Assembly (NCBI RefSeq): GCF_035189165.1
Contig: NZ_CP045246.1
Coordinates: forward strand, 2,418,001-2,482,000
DNA from: Arthrobacter sp. JZ12
Lineage (GTDB): Bacteria > Actinomycetota > Actinomycetes > Actinomycetales > Micrococcaceae
Direction of reading: 5' to 3'
DNA: 64,000 nt
Positions 1 to 8,265 of this stretch are shown here, in pieces. The first letter of the stretch is position 1. Each line of letters begins with the position of its first letter. The position numbers and the translations under genes were made by a program. Below the pieces are notes generated by a model. It did no database searches, was not told the origin of the DNA, and worked only from the letters and a program-made list of their open reading frames with translations.

Positions 1-741
1 ATCTACGGCGTCCACGTCCATGTGGGTTTGGACTCCCGGGACAAGGTTCTGCCGGTGCTCGACGGGCTGGTGAACTACTTCCCGCATTTCCAGGCGATCT
101 CCGCATCTTCCCCCTACTGGGGAGGAGAAGACACCGGTTACGCCTCGCAGCGCGCGTTGATGTTCCAGCAACTGCCCACGGCAGGACTGCCGTTCCAGTT
201 CCGGACCTGGGAAGAGTACGAATCCTACGTCCAGGACATGTTCACCACCGGCGTCATCGACACCGTCAGTGAGATCCGCTGGGACATCCGCCCGGTCGGT
301 GCGCTTGGGACGATTGAGATGCGAGTGTGCGACGGGCTGTCCACGCTGGAGGAAGTCGGCGCTGTGGCTGCGCTGACCCAGTGCCTGGTGGACGACTTCT
401 CAACCACCCTGGACAATGGCGGCACCATCCCCACCATGCCGCCGTGGCATGTGCAGGAGAACAAGTGGCGTGCGGCCCGCTACGGGCTTGAAGCCATCAT
501 CATCCTCGACGCCGCCGGCAACGAGCGTCTGGTTACCGAGCACCTGATGGACGAGCTGAACCGGCTCGAACCAGTCGCCGCCAAGCTGGGCTGCTCCGAG
601 GAACTGCGCGACGTCGAGAAGATCCTGCAGCGCGGCGCGGGGTACCAGCGCCAGCGGCGCATCGCCGCCGAGCACAACGGCGACCTTAGCGCCGTCGTGC
701 TGGACATGGTGCGTCAGTTGCGCGAAGGTACCGCAGACTGA
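1..741 (+). CDS. Carboxylate-amine ligase / glutamate-cysteine ligase-like protein, YbdK family (5' truncated by window)
   Basis: The reading frame is open from base 1, so the gene starts upstream; 246 C-terminal residues are visible. The fragment opens with IYGVHVHVG, the metal- and substrate-binding histidine segment of the GCS2 (YbdK/EgtA-like) ATP-grasp-like ligases. It continues with SASSPYWGGEDTGYASQR and WDIRPVGALGTIEMRVCDG, both typical of this family. Members couple a carboxylate to an amine with ATP. YbdK proteins have weak glutamate-cysteine ligase activity, so the true substrate is unknown. The usual length is about 370-390 residues, so roughly a third is missing. The stop TGA lies 3 bases before the convergent next gene ends. 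Confidence 0.85.
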   Translation: MYGVHVHVGLDSRDKVLPVLDGLVNYFPHFQAISASSPYWGGEDTGYASQRALMFQQLPTAGLPFQFRTWEEYESYVQDMFTTGVIDTVSEIRWDIRPVGALGTIEMRVCDGLSTLEEVGAVAALTQCLVDDFSTTLDNGGTIPTMPPWHVQENKWRAARYGLEAIIILDAAGNERLVTEHLMDELNRLEPVAAKLGCSEELRDVEKILQRGAGYQRQRRIAAEHNGDLSAVVLDMVRQLREGTAD

Positions 742-744
742 CCC

Positions 745-1311
745 TCAGGCGTTAACGCCGGATCGCCACGCGGCGTCGCGGCCCATGCGTGCCAGGAGCC
801 GGGATTCCCGGCTTGCATCTTCCGACACGGGCAACGCGGGTTTGCAGATCCCCTCCATGTAGAGGTGCTCGCCGAAGCCGTTCAGAGACTCCTCAATCAG
901 ATCAAGTTCGGTATCCCCGAAGTGCGTCTGCTGTCCCGCGCCTCGGGCGATGTCCCACCGGTGCACCAGAAGGTCAAAGCCGTAGAACGTGGCCAACGTG
1001 GCTCCCACGGTGGCCGGACCAAAGAAACCATCGAACGACTTCTCCGCCAGGTCCGGCGTCTCCAGGACCTCCTGCACCCGGGTGGAGTGCTCCTTCCACG
1101 CGGATGCCGGGTCCGCTTCCGTCGACGGTCGCGGCCCAATGTCGATCCCGTGCTGGTCCAGGAAATCCCGTTCGGTGTCGATGAGGTGGTCAAGCACGTC
1201 ACGGACGGTCCATCCGGCACAGGGCGATTCCGCTGTCCAATCATTCACCGCTTCAACGACGTCAGTGAGGGGTGCGTTTGCTGCCCGGTACTGCTCTAAG
1301 TGTGTAGTCAT
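745..1311 (-). CDS. DinB/maleylpyruvate isomerase-like four-helix protein (TIGR03086-type)
   Basis: A 188-residue protein. The ATG at 1311 was chosen because a GGTGAAGG ribosome-binding sequence precedes it and homology-like sequence begins there; the longer open frame upstream has no family features. The segment AGWTVRDVLDHLIDTERDF is the conserved first metal-site helix of mycothiol-dependent maleylpyruvate isomerase N-terminal/DinB-like proteins. A later GFDLLVHRWDIARGAG carries a second conserved histidine. These proteins are soluble four-helix bundles that bind a divalent metal, and many act as thiol-dependent transferases. The actual reaction is not predictable here. It is divergent from the AraC-type gene starting 63 bases away, which may regulate it (inference). 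Confidence 0.75.
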   Translation of the reverse strand: MTTHLEQYRAANAPLTDVVEAVNDWTAESPCAGWTVRDVLDHLIDTERDFLDQHGIDIGPRPSTEADPASAWKEHSTRVQEVLETPDLAEKSFDGFFGPATVGATLATFYGFDLLVHRWDIARGAGQQTHFGDTELDLIEESLNGFGEHLYMEGICKPALPVSEDASRESRLLARMGRDAAWRSGVNA

Positions 1312-1374
1312 GCCTTCACCGTAGGGGTCGGCGCCGACACTCGTCTTGATAAAATCCGACACGTGGCAACCGGA

Positions 1375-2184
1375 ATGGATCCCATCAGCCGCGGCCGGTT
1401 GCACGACCCGACGGTTCCGGCCCCTCAGCTCTTCCGCTACGCCCCGGCGCCGCAGTACGCGCATCTCATCCGCCACTTCTGGGTTCCGGTCTGGAGCTTT
1501 CCCGCCGGCGTCCAATCCCACCAGCGCGTGCTGCAATACCCGAGCACGCTGCTGGTCATCGCACCCGACTATGCCATCGCAAAGGGTCCTGAACCGGAGC
1601 TCTCCCACAAGGTCCTGCGCGGTTCATCCTGGGCATTCGGCGTGCTGTTCCAGGCCGCCGCCGGGTACCGCCTCCACGGTGCGGGGCTGCCTGCGCTGGT
1701 GGGGAACGAGGCGCCCCTCATCGACGCTCTTCCGGAGCTTGGGGAGGCGGTCCGGTCGGTCCGGGCAGAGATGGCGGCCGCGCCGTCGTCGTCGGAAGTT
1801 CACCGGCGGTGCATGGCGATTGTCTCGGAGGGGCTGGCGCCGTGGTGTGCGCCGCTTGATGAGGAGGACTCGCTCATCAACCTCATCACTGACCACGTTG
1901 AGCAGACTCCGACGCTGACCCGCGTGGACAAGCTGGCCGCGGCCGTTGGCCTGGACGAACGGTCGCTGCAGCGCCTGACCCGCAAGCGGCTGGGCCTCAG
2001 CCCGAAGTGGCTCATCCAACGGCGGCGGCTGCAGGAAGCGGGCGTCCGTCTCGCCGTCGGCGGGTGCTCAGTCGGGCAGCTGGCCACCGAGTTGGGCTAC
2101 GCCGATCAGGCTCACTTCACGCGCGACTTCTCCCGCGTGACCGGCCTGACGCCCGGTGAGTACGTGAAGCTGAACGCCCCCTGA
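1375..2184 (+). CDS. AraC-family transcriptional regulator
   Basis: A 269-residue regulator. The N-terminal half (about 1-150) resembles the DUF6597 sensor domain found in front of AraC helix-turn-helix regions. The C-terminal 100 residues hold the two HTH motifs, including DERSLQRLTRKRLGLSPK and GYADQAHFTRDFSRVTGLTP, the latter being the classic AraC signature. I chose the ATG at 1375; a GTG at 1363 and a still earlier in-frame start at 1300 are possible, but the last would overlap the divergent gene. It probably controls the divergent DinB-like gene or itself, since both share a 63-base promoter region. The ligand is unknown. Confidence 0.8.
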   Translation: MDPISRGRLHDPTVPAPQLFRYAPAPQYAHLIRHFWVPVWSFPAGVQSHQRVLQYPSTLLVIAPDYAIAKGPEPELSHKVLRGSSWAFGVLFQAAAGYRLHGAGLPALVGNEAPLIDALPELGEAVRSVRAEMAAAPSSSEVHRRCMAIVSEGLAPWCAPLDEEDSLINLITDHVEQTPTLTRVDKLAAAVGLDERSLQRLTRKRLGLSPKWLIQRRRLQEAGVRLAVGGCSVGQLATELGYADQAHFTRDFSRVTGLTPGEYVKLNAP

Positions 2185-2202
2185 CCAAGCGTTGGCGCAG
2201 GG

Positions 2203-3270
2203 CTAGAGGTAGACGGTACTCACCGGCATGGACGAGTCGGTGCCGAAGCCGATTCCGCTCGGCTCCCCGCCATCCATGATGATCCGGGCGGCGAGGGCTG
2301 CCACCATCGCCCCGTTGTCGGTGCACAATGACGACGGCGGGATGATCAGCTCGATGCCCGCAGCCTCGCAGCGCTCGAGGGTGAGCTGGCGGAGCCGCGA
2401 GTTGGACGCCACTCCCCCGCCCAGTAGGAGCGACGTGATGCCGTTCTCGGTGCAGGCCAGGACCGCCTTTGAGGTGATCACGTCCACCACTGCTTCCTGG
2501 AACGAGGCCGCCACATCGGCCACCGGCACGTCCGCCCCGCGCGCTTCGCAGTCCTCCACAAAACGTGCGACGGCGGTCTTCAACCCGCTGAACGACCAGT
2601 CGTACCGGTGCGGACCGGGTTCCTCAGCCGTTCCCATGTACTTGGGCTGAGTGAGCCCACGTGGGAAGCGGATGGCCTTGGGGTCGCCGTCCGCCGCAAT
2701 CCGGTCAATAGCGGGTCCACCGGGATAGCCCAGGCCCAGGATGCGGGCGACCTTGTCGTAGGCCTCGCCCGCAGCGTCGTCGATGGTTGAGCCGAGGAGT
2801 TCGACGTCGGCGGCCAGGTTGCGCACGCGCAGGATCTCCGTATGACCGCCCGAAACCAGCAGCGCGCCGAGATTGTCCGGGAGAGTCCCGGCGTCGAGCA
2901 GCCCGACGCCCACATGCGCCACTAGGTGGTTCACCGCGAACAGAGGCTTGCCGGTCGCGACGGCGAGCGCCTTGGCTGCGGCCACCCCCACCATCAGGGC
3001 GCCGGAAAGCCCGGGGCCGGAGGTCACGGCGAGCGCGTCGACGTCGGACAGCGTGACGCCCGCTTCATCGAGCGCCTGTTGCAGTGTGGGCACCATGGCG
3101 TCCAGGTGCGCCCTGGAGGCGATTTCCGGGATCACGCCGCCGAAGCGCACGTGTTCATCCATTGATGAGGAGACTGCGTTGGTCAGCAGGGTGGTGCCCC
3201 GCACGATTCCCACACCTGTTTCGTCGCAGGAGGACTCGATGCCGAGCACCAGTGGTTCAGACCGGTTCAT
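2203..3270 (-). CDS. tsaD: tRNA N6-adenosine threonylcarbamoyltransferase TsaD
   Basis: A 355-residue protein, the usual length. It begins with [15 protein letters not shown], the ASKHA nucleotide-binding motif of TsaD/Kae1/Gcp. It has NHLVAHVG, the iron-binding HxxxH, and LLVSGGHTE. TsaD transfers threonylcarbamoyl from TC-AMP to A37 of ANN-decoding tRNAs, working with TsaB and TsaE. The start overlaps the rimI stop by four bases (ATGA), so translation is coupled. It is the last gene of the alr-tsaE-tsaB-rimI-tsaD run and ends 18 bases from the convergent AraC-type gene. The TsaC/Sua5 partner is not in the window. Confidence 0.97.
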   Translation of the reverse strand: MNRSEPLVLGIESSCDETGVGIVRGTTLLTNAVSSSMDEHVRFGGVIPEIASRAHLDAMVPTLQQALDEAGVTLSDVDALAVTSGPGLSGALMVGVAAAKALAVATGKPLFAVNHLVAHVGVGLLDAGTLPDNLGALLVSGGHTEILRVRNLAADVELLGSTIDDAAGEAYDKVARILGLGYPGGPAIDRIAADGDPKAIRFPRGLTQPKYMGTAEEPGPHRYDWSFSGLKTAVARFVEDCEARGADVPVADVAASFQEAVVDVITSKAVLACTENGITSLLLGGGVASNSRLRQLTLERCEAAGIELIIPPSSLCTDNGAMVAALAARIIMDGGEPSGIGFGTDSSMPVSTVYL

Positions 3271-3749
3271 GATTCATCTCCGGAAGGCTCGTGCGCGGCT
3301 CCGGTTTCGAGGACCAGCCGCATGACGTGGGCGTTGACGCCGTCGCGGTAGTAGCCGCGCCGCGTGTGGATGTGCTCGAAGCCGAACCGCTCGTAAAGGC
3401 TGCGGGCGCGGGGATTGTCTTCGCGGACCTCAAGCAGGGTTTCGGCGGCGCCCCGGCGGCGGGCCTCCTCGAGCATTCCCGTCAGCATGGCGGTGCCGAT
3501 GCCCTTCCCCTCGTGTTCAGGAAGCACTCCGATCGTCTGTATATCTGCAATCTCGCCCACCACCATCACTCCGCAGTAGCCCACAAGGTGTCCGTCGATT
3601 TCAGCCACGGAGTAGGCTCGCGTCTCTACCAGTGAGAACTCGTCATAGAACAGTTCAAGCGGCCACGCGTCAATGGGAAACAGCATCTGTTCCAGCGCCC
3701 CAACCAGCGGGATGTCTTCCAGGCGCATGGGCCGAAGTGTGAACGTCAC
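3267..3749 (-). CDS. rimI: Ribosomal protein S18-alanine N-acetyltransferase RimI
   Basis: A 160-residue GNAT protein. The acetyl-CoA loop is visible as [15 protein letters not shown] (R/Q-x-x-G-x-G/A), followed by [20 protein letters not shown], the beta5-alpha4 region typical of RimI. Its place between tsaB and tsaD, with four-base overlaps on both sides, is the conserved actinobacterial context and supports RimI over a generic acetyltransferase. RimI acetylates the N-terminus of ribosomal protein S18 in enterobacteria; in actinobacteria the substrate range may be broader. The length matches the family (about 150-160). Confidence 0.9.
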   Translation of the reverse strand: MTFTLRPMRLEDIPLVGALEQMLFPIDAWPLELFYDEFSLVETRAYSVAEIDGHLVGYCGVMVVGEIADIQTIGVLPEHEGKGIGTAMLTGMLEEARRRGAAETLLEVREDNPRARSLYERFGFEHIHTRRGYYRDGVNAHVMRLVLETGAAHEPSGDES

Positions 3750-4399
3750 AGCAGGGCCTTCTTCCGCGGCCCAGGAACCTTCGCATCCGACTCCCGCAGG
3801 TACAGCGGAGTGGTGGGCCGAAGGGTGCCGCCCGCCGCGAAGGTCCGCTCGGCGATGACGGCCAGCGCGGCGGCGTCAGGCCAGAGGTCCGTCGCGTGGG
3901 GTGTTCCTGCCAGCCGTTCGGCATACAGTCCTGCACCGTGCCCGTAGACCGGAAGCTCGGGAACGGTTTCGGCGGGGCCGACGTGCGGGCCGTCAACCAG
4001 TTCCGGCAGGCCCGACGCCGCGCGGTACCGCGCCCAGTACACTTCCTTGCGCCGTGCGTCAGTGGCGACGGCGAACTCACCGTCCGGGTGGCCTGCATCC
4101 AGCGCCACCGCATCCAGGCTCATGACCCCGTGCAGCGGAACGCCCCATACAAACGCGAGCATCCGAGCGGTGGCGATACCGGCGCGCAGTCCCGTGAACG
4201 GTCCCGGCCCGACGCCGACAACGATCGCGTCCAGCGCCGTTCCCGCGACGTCAGCGTCCGCTAGCAACTGCTGGATGGCGGGAGCCAGGACTTCGGCGTG
4301 CGAGCGCGTATCTGTTGATGAGAATCGCTGCAGCACCTCGCCGTCGCGAATCACGGCCGCACTGGCTGCCGCGGAGGTATCCAAGGAAAGAATCAGCAC
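3746..4399 (-). CDS. tsaB: tRNA threonylcarbamoyladenosine biosynthesis protein TsaB
   Basis: A 217-residue TsaB (YeaZ). It starts MLILSLDTSAAASAAVI and carries VVGVGPGPFTGLRAGI, the TsaB hallmark G-P-G-x-F-T-G-x-R. TsaB is an inactive TsaD paralogue that scaffolds the TsaBDE complex for t6A formation in the cytoplasm. The C-terminal part (TPLYLRESDAKVP) matches the common end of the family. It overlaps rimI by four bases and lies 9 bases after tsaE, so the genes form one operon. Confidence 0.95.
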   Translation of the reverse strand: MLILSLDTSAAASAAVIRDGEVLQRFSSTDTRSHAEVLAPAIQQLLADADVAGTALDAIVVGVGPGPFTGLRAGIATARMLAFVWGVPLHGVMSLDAVALDAGHPDGEFAVATDARRKEVYWARYRAASGLPELVDGPHVGPAETVPELPVYGHGAGLYAERLAGTPHATDLWPDAAALAVIAERTFAAGGTLRPTTPLYLRESDAKVPGPRKKALL

Positions 4400-4408
4400 G
4401 GTACGCTC

Positions 4409-4960
4409 CTAGACCAGTGCCCGCGGCTGCATGCCCGCCCAGCGCGGACCGTAGGCGTCAATGCGCACCTGGCGCGGTTCGTCGTCGTCATCTGTTGTTT
4501 CGTTGCCACCGGGTACGACGACGCCGGCATCGCCCTGGGCGACCGGCGAACCTGCCGCGGGGCGAACCAGTGTGACGTGGAGGCGGCTGTCGGCGAGGTG
4601 CTCCACCCGCCCGGCACCCCACTCCACGACCGTGACGGAGTCCTCCAGGGTGGATTCGAGGTCGAGGTCGTCGATCTCGGCATCCGATTCCAGGCGGTAG
4701 GCGTCCACGTGCACCAGTCCCGGGCCGCCAGTCAGCGATGGGTGGTTACGCACCAGGACGAAGGTGGGGGAAATGATTCCTTCCCGCACGCCGAGTCCGC
4801 GGCCCAGTCCCTGGGTGAAGGTGGTTTTGCCGGCACCCAGCTCCCCCGTGAGGATAAGGAGGTCCCCCGGCGCAAGTTCGGCGCCAAGCCCTGCGGCGAA
4901 CCGCTGCAGCTCATCAACCGAGTTAACGGAAATCTCCTGGGACCAAACCGGTTCGGTCAT
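4409..4960 (-). CDS. tsaE: tRNA threonylcarbamoyladenosine biosynthesis ATPase TsaE
   Basis: A 183-residue protein. The P-loop LTGELGAGKTTFTQGLGRGL and the downstream SPTFVLVRNH motif identify TsaE (YjeE), the ATPase that resets the TsaBD complex. Family members are typically 150-180 residues. The Walker B-like stretch VHVDAYRLES is also present. The start overlaps the end of alr by four bases. There is a C-terminal extension of about 25 residues (after VVVPGGNETTDDDDEPRQ) that is acidic and probably disordered. Confidence 0.94.
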   Translation of the reverse strand: MTEPVWSQEISVNSVDELQRFAAGLGAELAPGDLLILTGELGAGKTTFTQGLGRGLGVREGIISPTFVLVRNHPSLTGGPGLVHVDAYRLESDAEIDDLDLESTLEDSVTVVEWGAGRVEHLADSRLHVTLVRPAAGSPVAQGDAGVVVPGGNETTDDDDEPRQVRIDAYGPRWAGMQPRALV

Positions 4961-6120
4961 GAGGTCGCCTCGGAATCAACGTACCGGCGGGTCACGCGGG
5001 GACTGATGCGGGTGACCACCTCATAGTTGATCGAGCCTGAAGCGCGGGCCCAGTCATCGGCGGTGGGCGTGCCGTTGCCGTCGCCGAAAATCACAACCTC
5101 ATGGCCCAGCGGGCTCTCCTCGGTGTCCACGAGTCCGGTGGCCTCGAAGTCGACGACGAACTGGTCCATCGCGATCCGTCCCACCACCGGGTAGATCCGG
5201 CCGTCGATGGTCACGGGAGCCCCAACTGCTATCCGGGGTATCCCGTCACCGTAGCCGACGGGAATCAGGCCCAGCGTGGTCCGCTTCTCCGTGCGGTAGG
5301 CAAACCCATACGAAACACCATGCCCGGCCGGCACTTCCTTGCAGTTAGCCACCGTGGTGCGGAAACTCATCGCAGGGCGAAGACCGAGCTCAATGGAAGA
5401 CTGCCCCTCGAAGGGTGAGAGTCCGTACAGTCCCAGCCCGATCCGAACAAGGTCGAAGTGGGCGTCGGGCCGCGAGAGAGTTCCGGGTGTGTTGGCCAGG
5501 TGCCGTACCTCGAGGTCGACGCCGGCGTCCTCGGCTACGGCCACGGCGTCGCGGAAGCGCTGGATCTGCTCGTCATTCTCCGCACGATGAGGTTCATCGG
5601 CGACGGCCAGATGGGAGAAGACTCCTACTACGCGGAGCAGCCCCTCCTCCTGGTGCTGCAGCGTCTGGCCGAGCAGGGACTCCCACTTCTCCGGCGGGCA
5701 CCCGTTCCGGCCAAGGCCGGTGTCGATCTTGAGGTGGACCCGCGCCGGACGCTCCAGCCGGCGTGCTTCCGCCACCACGTGCGCGAGCTCCCAGCCTGAG
5801 ACACCCAGGTCCACGCCCAGCTCGATCGCAGCAGCGAAGTCACTGGACTCGGTGTGCAGCCAGGCCAGGACGGGCGCATCGATGCCGGCCCGCCGAAGTT
5901 CAACAGCCTCGGAGATGTGTGCCACGCCGAGCCAGGTGGCGCCGGCCTCCAGCGCAGCCTTCGCCACGGGAACAGCTCCGTGACCGTACCCGTCGGCCTT
6001 CACAACCGCCATCACCCGGGCGGGACTGGCGATATCCGCGATGTGCCTGACGTTGTGCCGGATAGCGGCCAGGTCGATGTCCACCCGCCGCTCCGGCAAG
6101 GGCCCTGCTGAAAAATCCAC
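4957..6120 (-). CDS. alr: Alanine racemase
   Basis: A 387-residue PLP enzyme that interconverts L- and D-alanine for peptidoglycan. The PLP lysine is K41 in AVVKADGYGHGA, the family motif. The second catalytic region is visible as GVSYGFAYRTEKRTTLGLIP and GYGDGIPR. The N-terminal TIM barrel and C-terminal beta domain (from about residue 250) have the usual proportions. It is the first gene of the minus-strand operon with tsaE-tsaB-rimI-tsaD. In related genomes alr usually follows nnr and acpS; here a block of about 12 kb of sugar and redox genes separates them. Confidence 0.96.
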   Translation of the reverse strand: MDFSAGPLPERRVDIDLAAIRHNVRHIADIASPARVMAVVKADGYGHGAVPVAKAALEAGATWLGVAHISEAVELRRAGIDAPVLAWLHTESSDFAAAIELGVDLGVSGWELAHVVAEARRLERPARVHLKIDTGLGRNGCPPEKWESLLGQTLQHQEEGLLRVVGVFSHLAVADEPHRAENDEQIQRFRDAVAVAEDAGVDLEVRHLANTPGTLSRPDAHFDLVRIGLGLYGLSPFEGQSSIELGLRPAMSFRTTVANCKEVPAGHGVSYGFAYRTEKRTTLGLIPVGYGDGIPRIAVGAPVTIDGRIYPVVGRIAMDQFVVDFEATGLVDTEESPLGHEVVIFGDGNGTPTADDWARASGSINYEVVTRISPRVTRRYVDSEATS

Positions 6121-6240
6121 GCCCCTATTCTGTCAGTTTCCGCAGCCCAGGTCGGAATTGGGCCCTGCGTACCGCAGTTCGCCGCGGATGCCGGGGCGAG
6201 GGCCCTTGCCAGCCGGATTACGACGGCGACAGGATGGAAC

Positions 6241-7035
6241 ATGACCTTCTCACCCAAGACCGCAATAGTCACCGGATCGGATTCAGGCATCGGACGCGCC
6301 ACCGCCGTTGCCCTCGCAGAAGCAGGTTGCGACGTCGGCATCACGTGGCACTCGGACAAGGACGGAGCCGAGGAAACCGCACGCGAGGTCGAGGCCAAGG
6401 GCCGAAAGGCCGTCGTCGCGCAGTTGGACACGACGGACCCCGCATGCGGCGACGTGATCGACCGCGTGGCCGAGGAGCTGGGCGGCGTGGACATCTTCGT
6501 CAACAATGCAGGCACGGGAGACGGCACACCGTTCCTTGACCTGGATTGGGACACCTGGCGGAGCACGGTGTCAGCTGACCTGGACGGAGCCTTCGTGTGC
6601 ATCCAGCGCGCAGCCCGCCGCATGGTGCAGGCCGGGACGGGTGGCAGGATCATCGCCGTCACCAGCGTCCACCAGGAGCAGCCCCGGGTGGGTGCGTCCG
6701 CCTACGACGCCGCCAAGCACGGCCTGGGCGGACTGATCCGCACGATCGCTCTCGAACTTGGCGACCGCGGCATCACGGCCAACGCCGTCCTGCCCGGGGA
6801 GATCGCCACGCCCATGACGGGCAACGAGGACGAAGACCCGCACAAGATCCACCGTCCTGGAGTTCCGCTTGGCCGTCCCGGTGACGCACGGGAGATCGCC
6901 TCGGTCATTGCCTTCCTCGCCTCCCCGGCCGCTAGTTACGTCACGGGCGCCTCGTGGGTTGTCGACGGCGGCATGCTCCAGATGGGCCCACAGGCCGGGT
7001 CCCACATCACCAGCGACGATTGGCGCTCAGTCTGA
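6241..7035 (+). CDS. SDR-family NAD(P)-dependent oxidoreductase
   Basis: A 264-residue classical short-chain dehydrogenase. The cofactor motif is TGSDSGIGRA near the N-terminus, followed by VNNAG around residue 90. The catalytic Ser-Tyr-Lys set is visible in AVTSVHQEQP and SAYDAAKHG. The C-terminal PLGRPGDAREIASVIAFLAS and YVTGASWVVDGG are standard. An AGGATGG sequence precedes the ATG. The substrate cannot be assigned; the neighbouring kinase and GH4 glycosidase make a sugar or polyol plausible (inference). It is divergent from alr with a gap of 120 bases. Confidence 0.88.
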   Translation: MTFSPKTAIVTGSDSGIGRATAVALAEAGCDVGITWHSDKDGAEETAREVEAKGRKAVVAQLDTTDPACGDVIDRVAEELGGVDIFVNNAGTGDGTPFLDLDWDTWRSTVSADLDGAFVCIQRAARRMVQAGTGGRIIAVTSVHQEQPRVGASAYDAAKHGLGGLIRTIALELGDRGITANAVLPGEIATPMTGNEDEDPHKIHRPGVPLGRPGDAREIASVIAFLASPAASYVTGASWVVDGGMLQMGPQAGSHITSDDWRSV

Positions 7036-7115
7036 GGTTCCGGTCTGAACCAGCGCGGCGGCTGCCGGTTAGTCGTCACTGCTGTCATACGGCGATGCTT
7101 GTCAGATGGCGCTGC

Positions 7116-8201
7116 TCAGGCGTCCGACTGGGTGGCGATTGTCGCCGTCGCGCGCCGCACTGCGCCGGGAGGGATGTCCGCAACGATGTCCTCCAGAAAG
7201 GCGTAGCGCCGCAGCCACTGCTTGCGGACGCCGTCGCGCCCGGCGCTCATGCGCCTCCACCAGTCCGCGATGTCGCCCCAGCCCGGTGCGGCGAGGGAAC
7301 CGCCGACCTCCTGGACGGACAGGGATGCGCAGAGGTTCGCGAAGGCAAGACGGTCGGCCAACGGCCAGCCGGCCAGGTCCCCCGTGACGAAGGCCGCGCC
7401 GAAGCAGTCTCCTGCTCCGGTGGGGTCGTAGGCGTTGACGGGAAGCGCGGGGACCCACTCCTCCTCCCCGGTTAGCGAGTCGACGGCGATTGCCCCCTGC
7501 TGCCCCACGGTCACCACTGCTACCGGCACCCGGTCGGCGAGTGCGTACAGCGCAGCCCAGGGGTCGCTGGTGCGGGTGTAGGCCATTGCTTCGGCGTCGT
7601 TGGGCAGGAACGCGTGGAAGTGCTGGAGGGAGTCGAGGGCTTCCTTGGACCAGGACCCGCTCGGGTCCCAGCCCACGTCCCCGAACAGGCGCGTTCCGTT
7701 GGCGGAGGCTTCCTGCACCCATGGTTCGGCGACCGGGCCGACCTCCGCGAGGGCCGCGCGGCAGCGGGGCGCCTCCGCGAGCAGTTCCGACGCCGACAGC
7801 GGCGACGGATGCCCGTGGGTCACCATCGACCGGTCCCGGTCGACCGACAGGGACACGGTCACCGGGGAATGCCACTGCTCGAAAGTCCGTGACCGCGACA
7901 GGTCCACCAGTTCCTGGCCCTGCAGGATGCTGCGGTTGAAAGCCCCATAGCCGTCGTCGCCGAACGCCGCGGCGAGGGTGGTTCGCAGCCCGAGCCGGCT
8001 CGCTGCGATCGCCTGGTTGGCCACGCCGCCGGGACAGGATCCCATCCCCTCCGCCCAGGTTTCGGTACCGGGTGTGGGCAGCACGTCCAGGCCGGTGAAG
8101 ATAATGTCGAAGAACACCGAACCGGTGATCAGCAGGTCGAACTCCGGATCCGTGCCGGTCCGTACAGAGGCAAGCGGGTCAAAGCGGTTCGGGGTGGCCA
8201 T
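7116..8201 (-). CDS. PfkB-family carbohydrate kinase
   Basis: A 361-residue ribokinase-like enzyme. The N-terminal substrate region contains GSCPGGVANQAIAASRLGL, and the C-terminal anion hole and catalytic base are in YDPTGAGDCFGAAFVTGDL, the PfkB signature 2. The family phosphorylates sugars or nucleosides with ATP. The start is uncertain: I give the ATG at 8201, but an in-frame ATG at 8213 is equally possible. A much longer open frame upstream would run into the neighbouring gene and is unlikely. It is divergent from the GH4 gene with about 64 bases between them, so they may share control and act on the same carbohydrate (inference). Confidence 0.85.
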   Translation of the reverse strand: MATPNRFDPLASVRTGTDPEFDLLITGSVFFDIIFTGLDVLPTPGTETWAEGMGSCPGGVANQAIAASRLGLRTTLAAAFGDDGYGAFNRSILQGQELVDLSRSRTFEQWHSPVTVSLSVDRDRSMVTHGHPSPLSASELLAEAPRCRAALAEVGPVAEPWVQEASANGTRLFGDVGWDPSGSWSKEALDSLQHFHAFLPNDAEAMAYTRTSDPWAALYALADRVPVAVVTVGQQGAIAVDSLTGEEEWVPALPVNAYDPTGAGDCFGAAFVTGDLAGWPLADRLAFANLCASLSVQEVGGSLAAPGWGDIADWWRRMSAGRDGVRKQWLRRYAFLEDIVADIPPGAVRRATATIATQSDA

Positions 8202-8265
8202 GTACGGCACCATACCCAAGCAGCCGGCTCTGTGTGCCGGCGGATGACCGCGCAAGGAGTGCCTC

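Noticed and set aside
7036-7051. Small GGTTC/GAACC hairpin after the SDR gene
   Set aside because: Only 5 base pairs and no T-run; too weak to call a terminator.
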